A stretch of DNA of 5,021 nt from Nanohaloarchaea archaeon PL-Br10_U2g27 (GTDB lineage: Archaea; Nanohalarchaeota; Nanosalinia; Nanosalinales; Nanosalinaceae), in the NCBI GenBank assembly GCA_001564035.1, contig LKMX01000052.1, positions 1 to 5,021 of the forward strand. Direction: 5' to 3'. The translations under genes and the position numbers were made by a program. How positions within the stretch are numbered: the stretch's first letter is position 1; every line of letters begins with the position of its first letter. Positions 4,864-5,021 of this stretch are shown here, piece by piece. The notes beneath the pieces are model-generated. The model worked only from the letters and a program-made list of their open reading frames with translations, had not been told where the DNA came from and ran no database searches.

Positions 4864-5021
4864 GGTATTCACAACTGACCTGGTACTGATAATAGTTACA
4901 GCGACATTGCTAAGCTTTCTAGCCCGTAAAACAGGGCAGCCAACTATAGTCGCATACATCGCCACAGGCCTAATACTAGGACCGGTCATGATAGGCGTTA
5001 TGGAAGATTTAGGCGTGACGG
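4856..5021 (+). CDS. Kef-type (CPA2) monovalent cation/H+ antiporter, N-terminal fragment
   Basis: ATG at 4856 opens a frame that stays open for 55 codons to the window end. The first helix spans about residues 8-23 (DLVLIIVTATLLSFLA). RKTGQP (24-29) follows, then a second hydrophobic stretch IVAYIATGLILGPVMIG (31-47). The pattern 'hydrophobic helix - LARK.GQP - YI..G..LGP' is the hallmark N-terminus of CPA2/KefB-type Na+ or K+/H+ antiporters of the membrane. AGAGGA (4842-4847) lies eight bases before the ATG, and the gene overlaps the tsaC end by eight bases. The family call is firm, but ion specificity cannot be told. Such exchangers fit a halophile. Codon use returns to the A/C-ending style. 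Confidence 0.85.
   Translation, partial: MIEVFTTDLVLIIVTATLLSFLARKTGQPTIVAYIATGLILGPVMIGVMEDLGVT

Larger units (their letters stand above)
200..4971. repeat. Highly iterated palindrome AGGCCT, 24 dispersed copies
   Basis: The copies start at 200, 260, 311, 644, 856, 918, 974, 1317, 1936, 2007, 2410, 2613, 2712, 2928, 3068, 3352, 3511, 3689, 4198, 4265, 4326, 4420, 4434 and 4966. With mid-40s % GC about one copy is expected. In genes, 13 are read as Gly-Leu (GGC CTN), five as Arg-Pro (AGG CCT) and four as x-Ala (GCC T..). Two are intergenic (974 and 2928). Use of all phases and both strands argues that the DNA word itself is favoured. Other GGCC-centred six-base palindromes (TGGCCA, CGGCCG, GGGCCC) were not seen. 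Confidence 0.85.

Noticed and set aside
1..5021. tRNA, rRNA, CRISPR array, insertion sequence or attachment site
   Set aside because: The intergenic gaps are all under 100 bp and show no cloverleaf, spaced repeats, transposase or terminal repeats. AGGCCT copies are irregularly spaced and lie mostly inside genes.

Overview
The window is archaeal chromosomal DNA. It carries archaeal RNA polymerase subunit Rpo7, Spt4, ribosomal proteins S24e and S27ae (without ubiquitin), Kae1 and a Sua5/TsaC-type enzyme. Their order (PIN protein, rpo7, spt4, rps24e, rps27ae, kae1) is a well-known archaeal neighbourhood. Base composition looks mid-40s % GC by eye. Even the ribosomal protein S24e is strongly acidic, and Rpo7 has a Glu-rich tail. 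This suggests a salt-in halophile with small genes; a nanohaloarchaeon-like (DPANN) lineage is my best inference, but it is not proven by the sequence.

Layout: (i) 1-939, minus strand: a 3'-truncated P-loop NTPase with a beta-rich N-terminal domain. (ii) 940-1001: a short divergent promoter region. (iii) 1002-2889, plus strand: a PIN-domain protein, rpo7, spt4, a 73-nt structured gap with two perfect stem-loops and an 18-codon mini-ORF, rps24e and rps27ae. (iv) 2935-3249, minus strand: an unrecognised 104-aa protein. (v) 3341 to the end, plus strand: kae1, a sua5/tsaC-like gene and the first 55 codons of a Kef-type cation/proton antiporter, all with overlapping ends.

Functionally, the block joins transcription (the Rpo7 stalk and the Spt4 elongation factor), translation (S24e, S27ae), probable rRNA processing (the PIN protein) and both catalytic steps of tRNA t6A modification. 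In t6A synthesis, Sua5/TsaC makes threonylcarbamoyl-AMP and Kae1 transfers the group to A37. Bud32, Cgi121 and Pcc1 of KEOPS are not visible here.

The most striking non-gene signal is the palindrome AGGCCT. I count 24 copies in 5 kb where about one would be expected, in all three codon phases and in two intergenic gaps. It behaves like a genome-wide iterated palindrome, comparable in style to cyanobacterial HIP1. Other notable signals are the two-hairpin leader of rps24e, an unusual C-terminal extension of S24e, and a plus-strand A/C bias that is independent of gene orientation but reversed in the PIN and sua5 genes.
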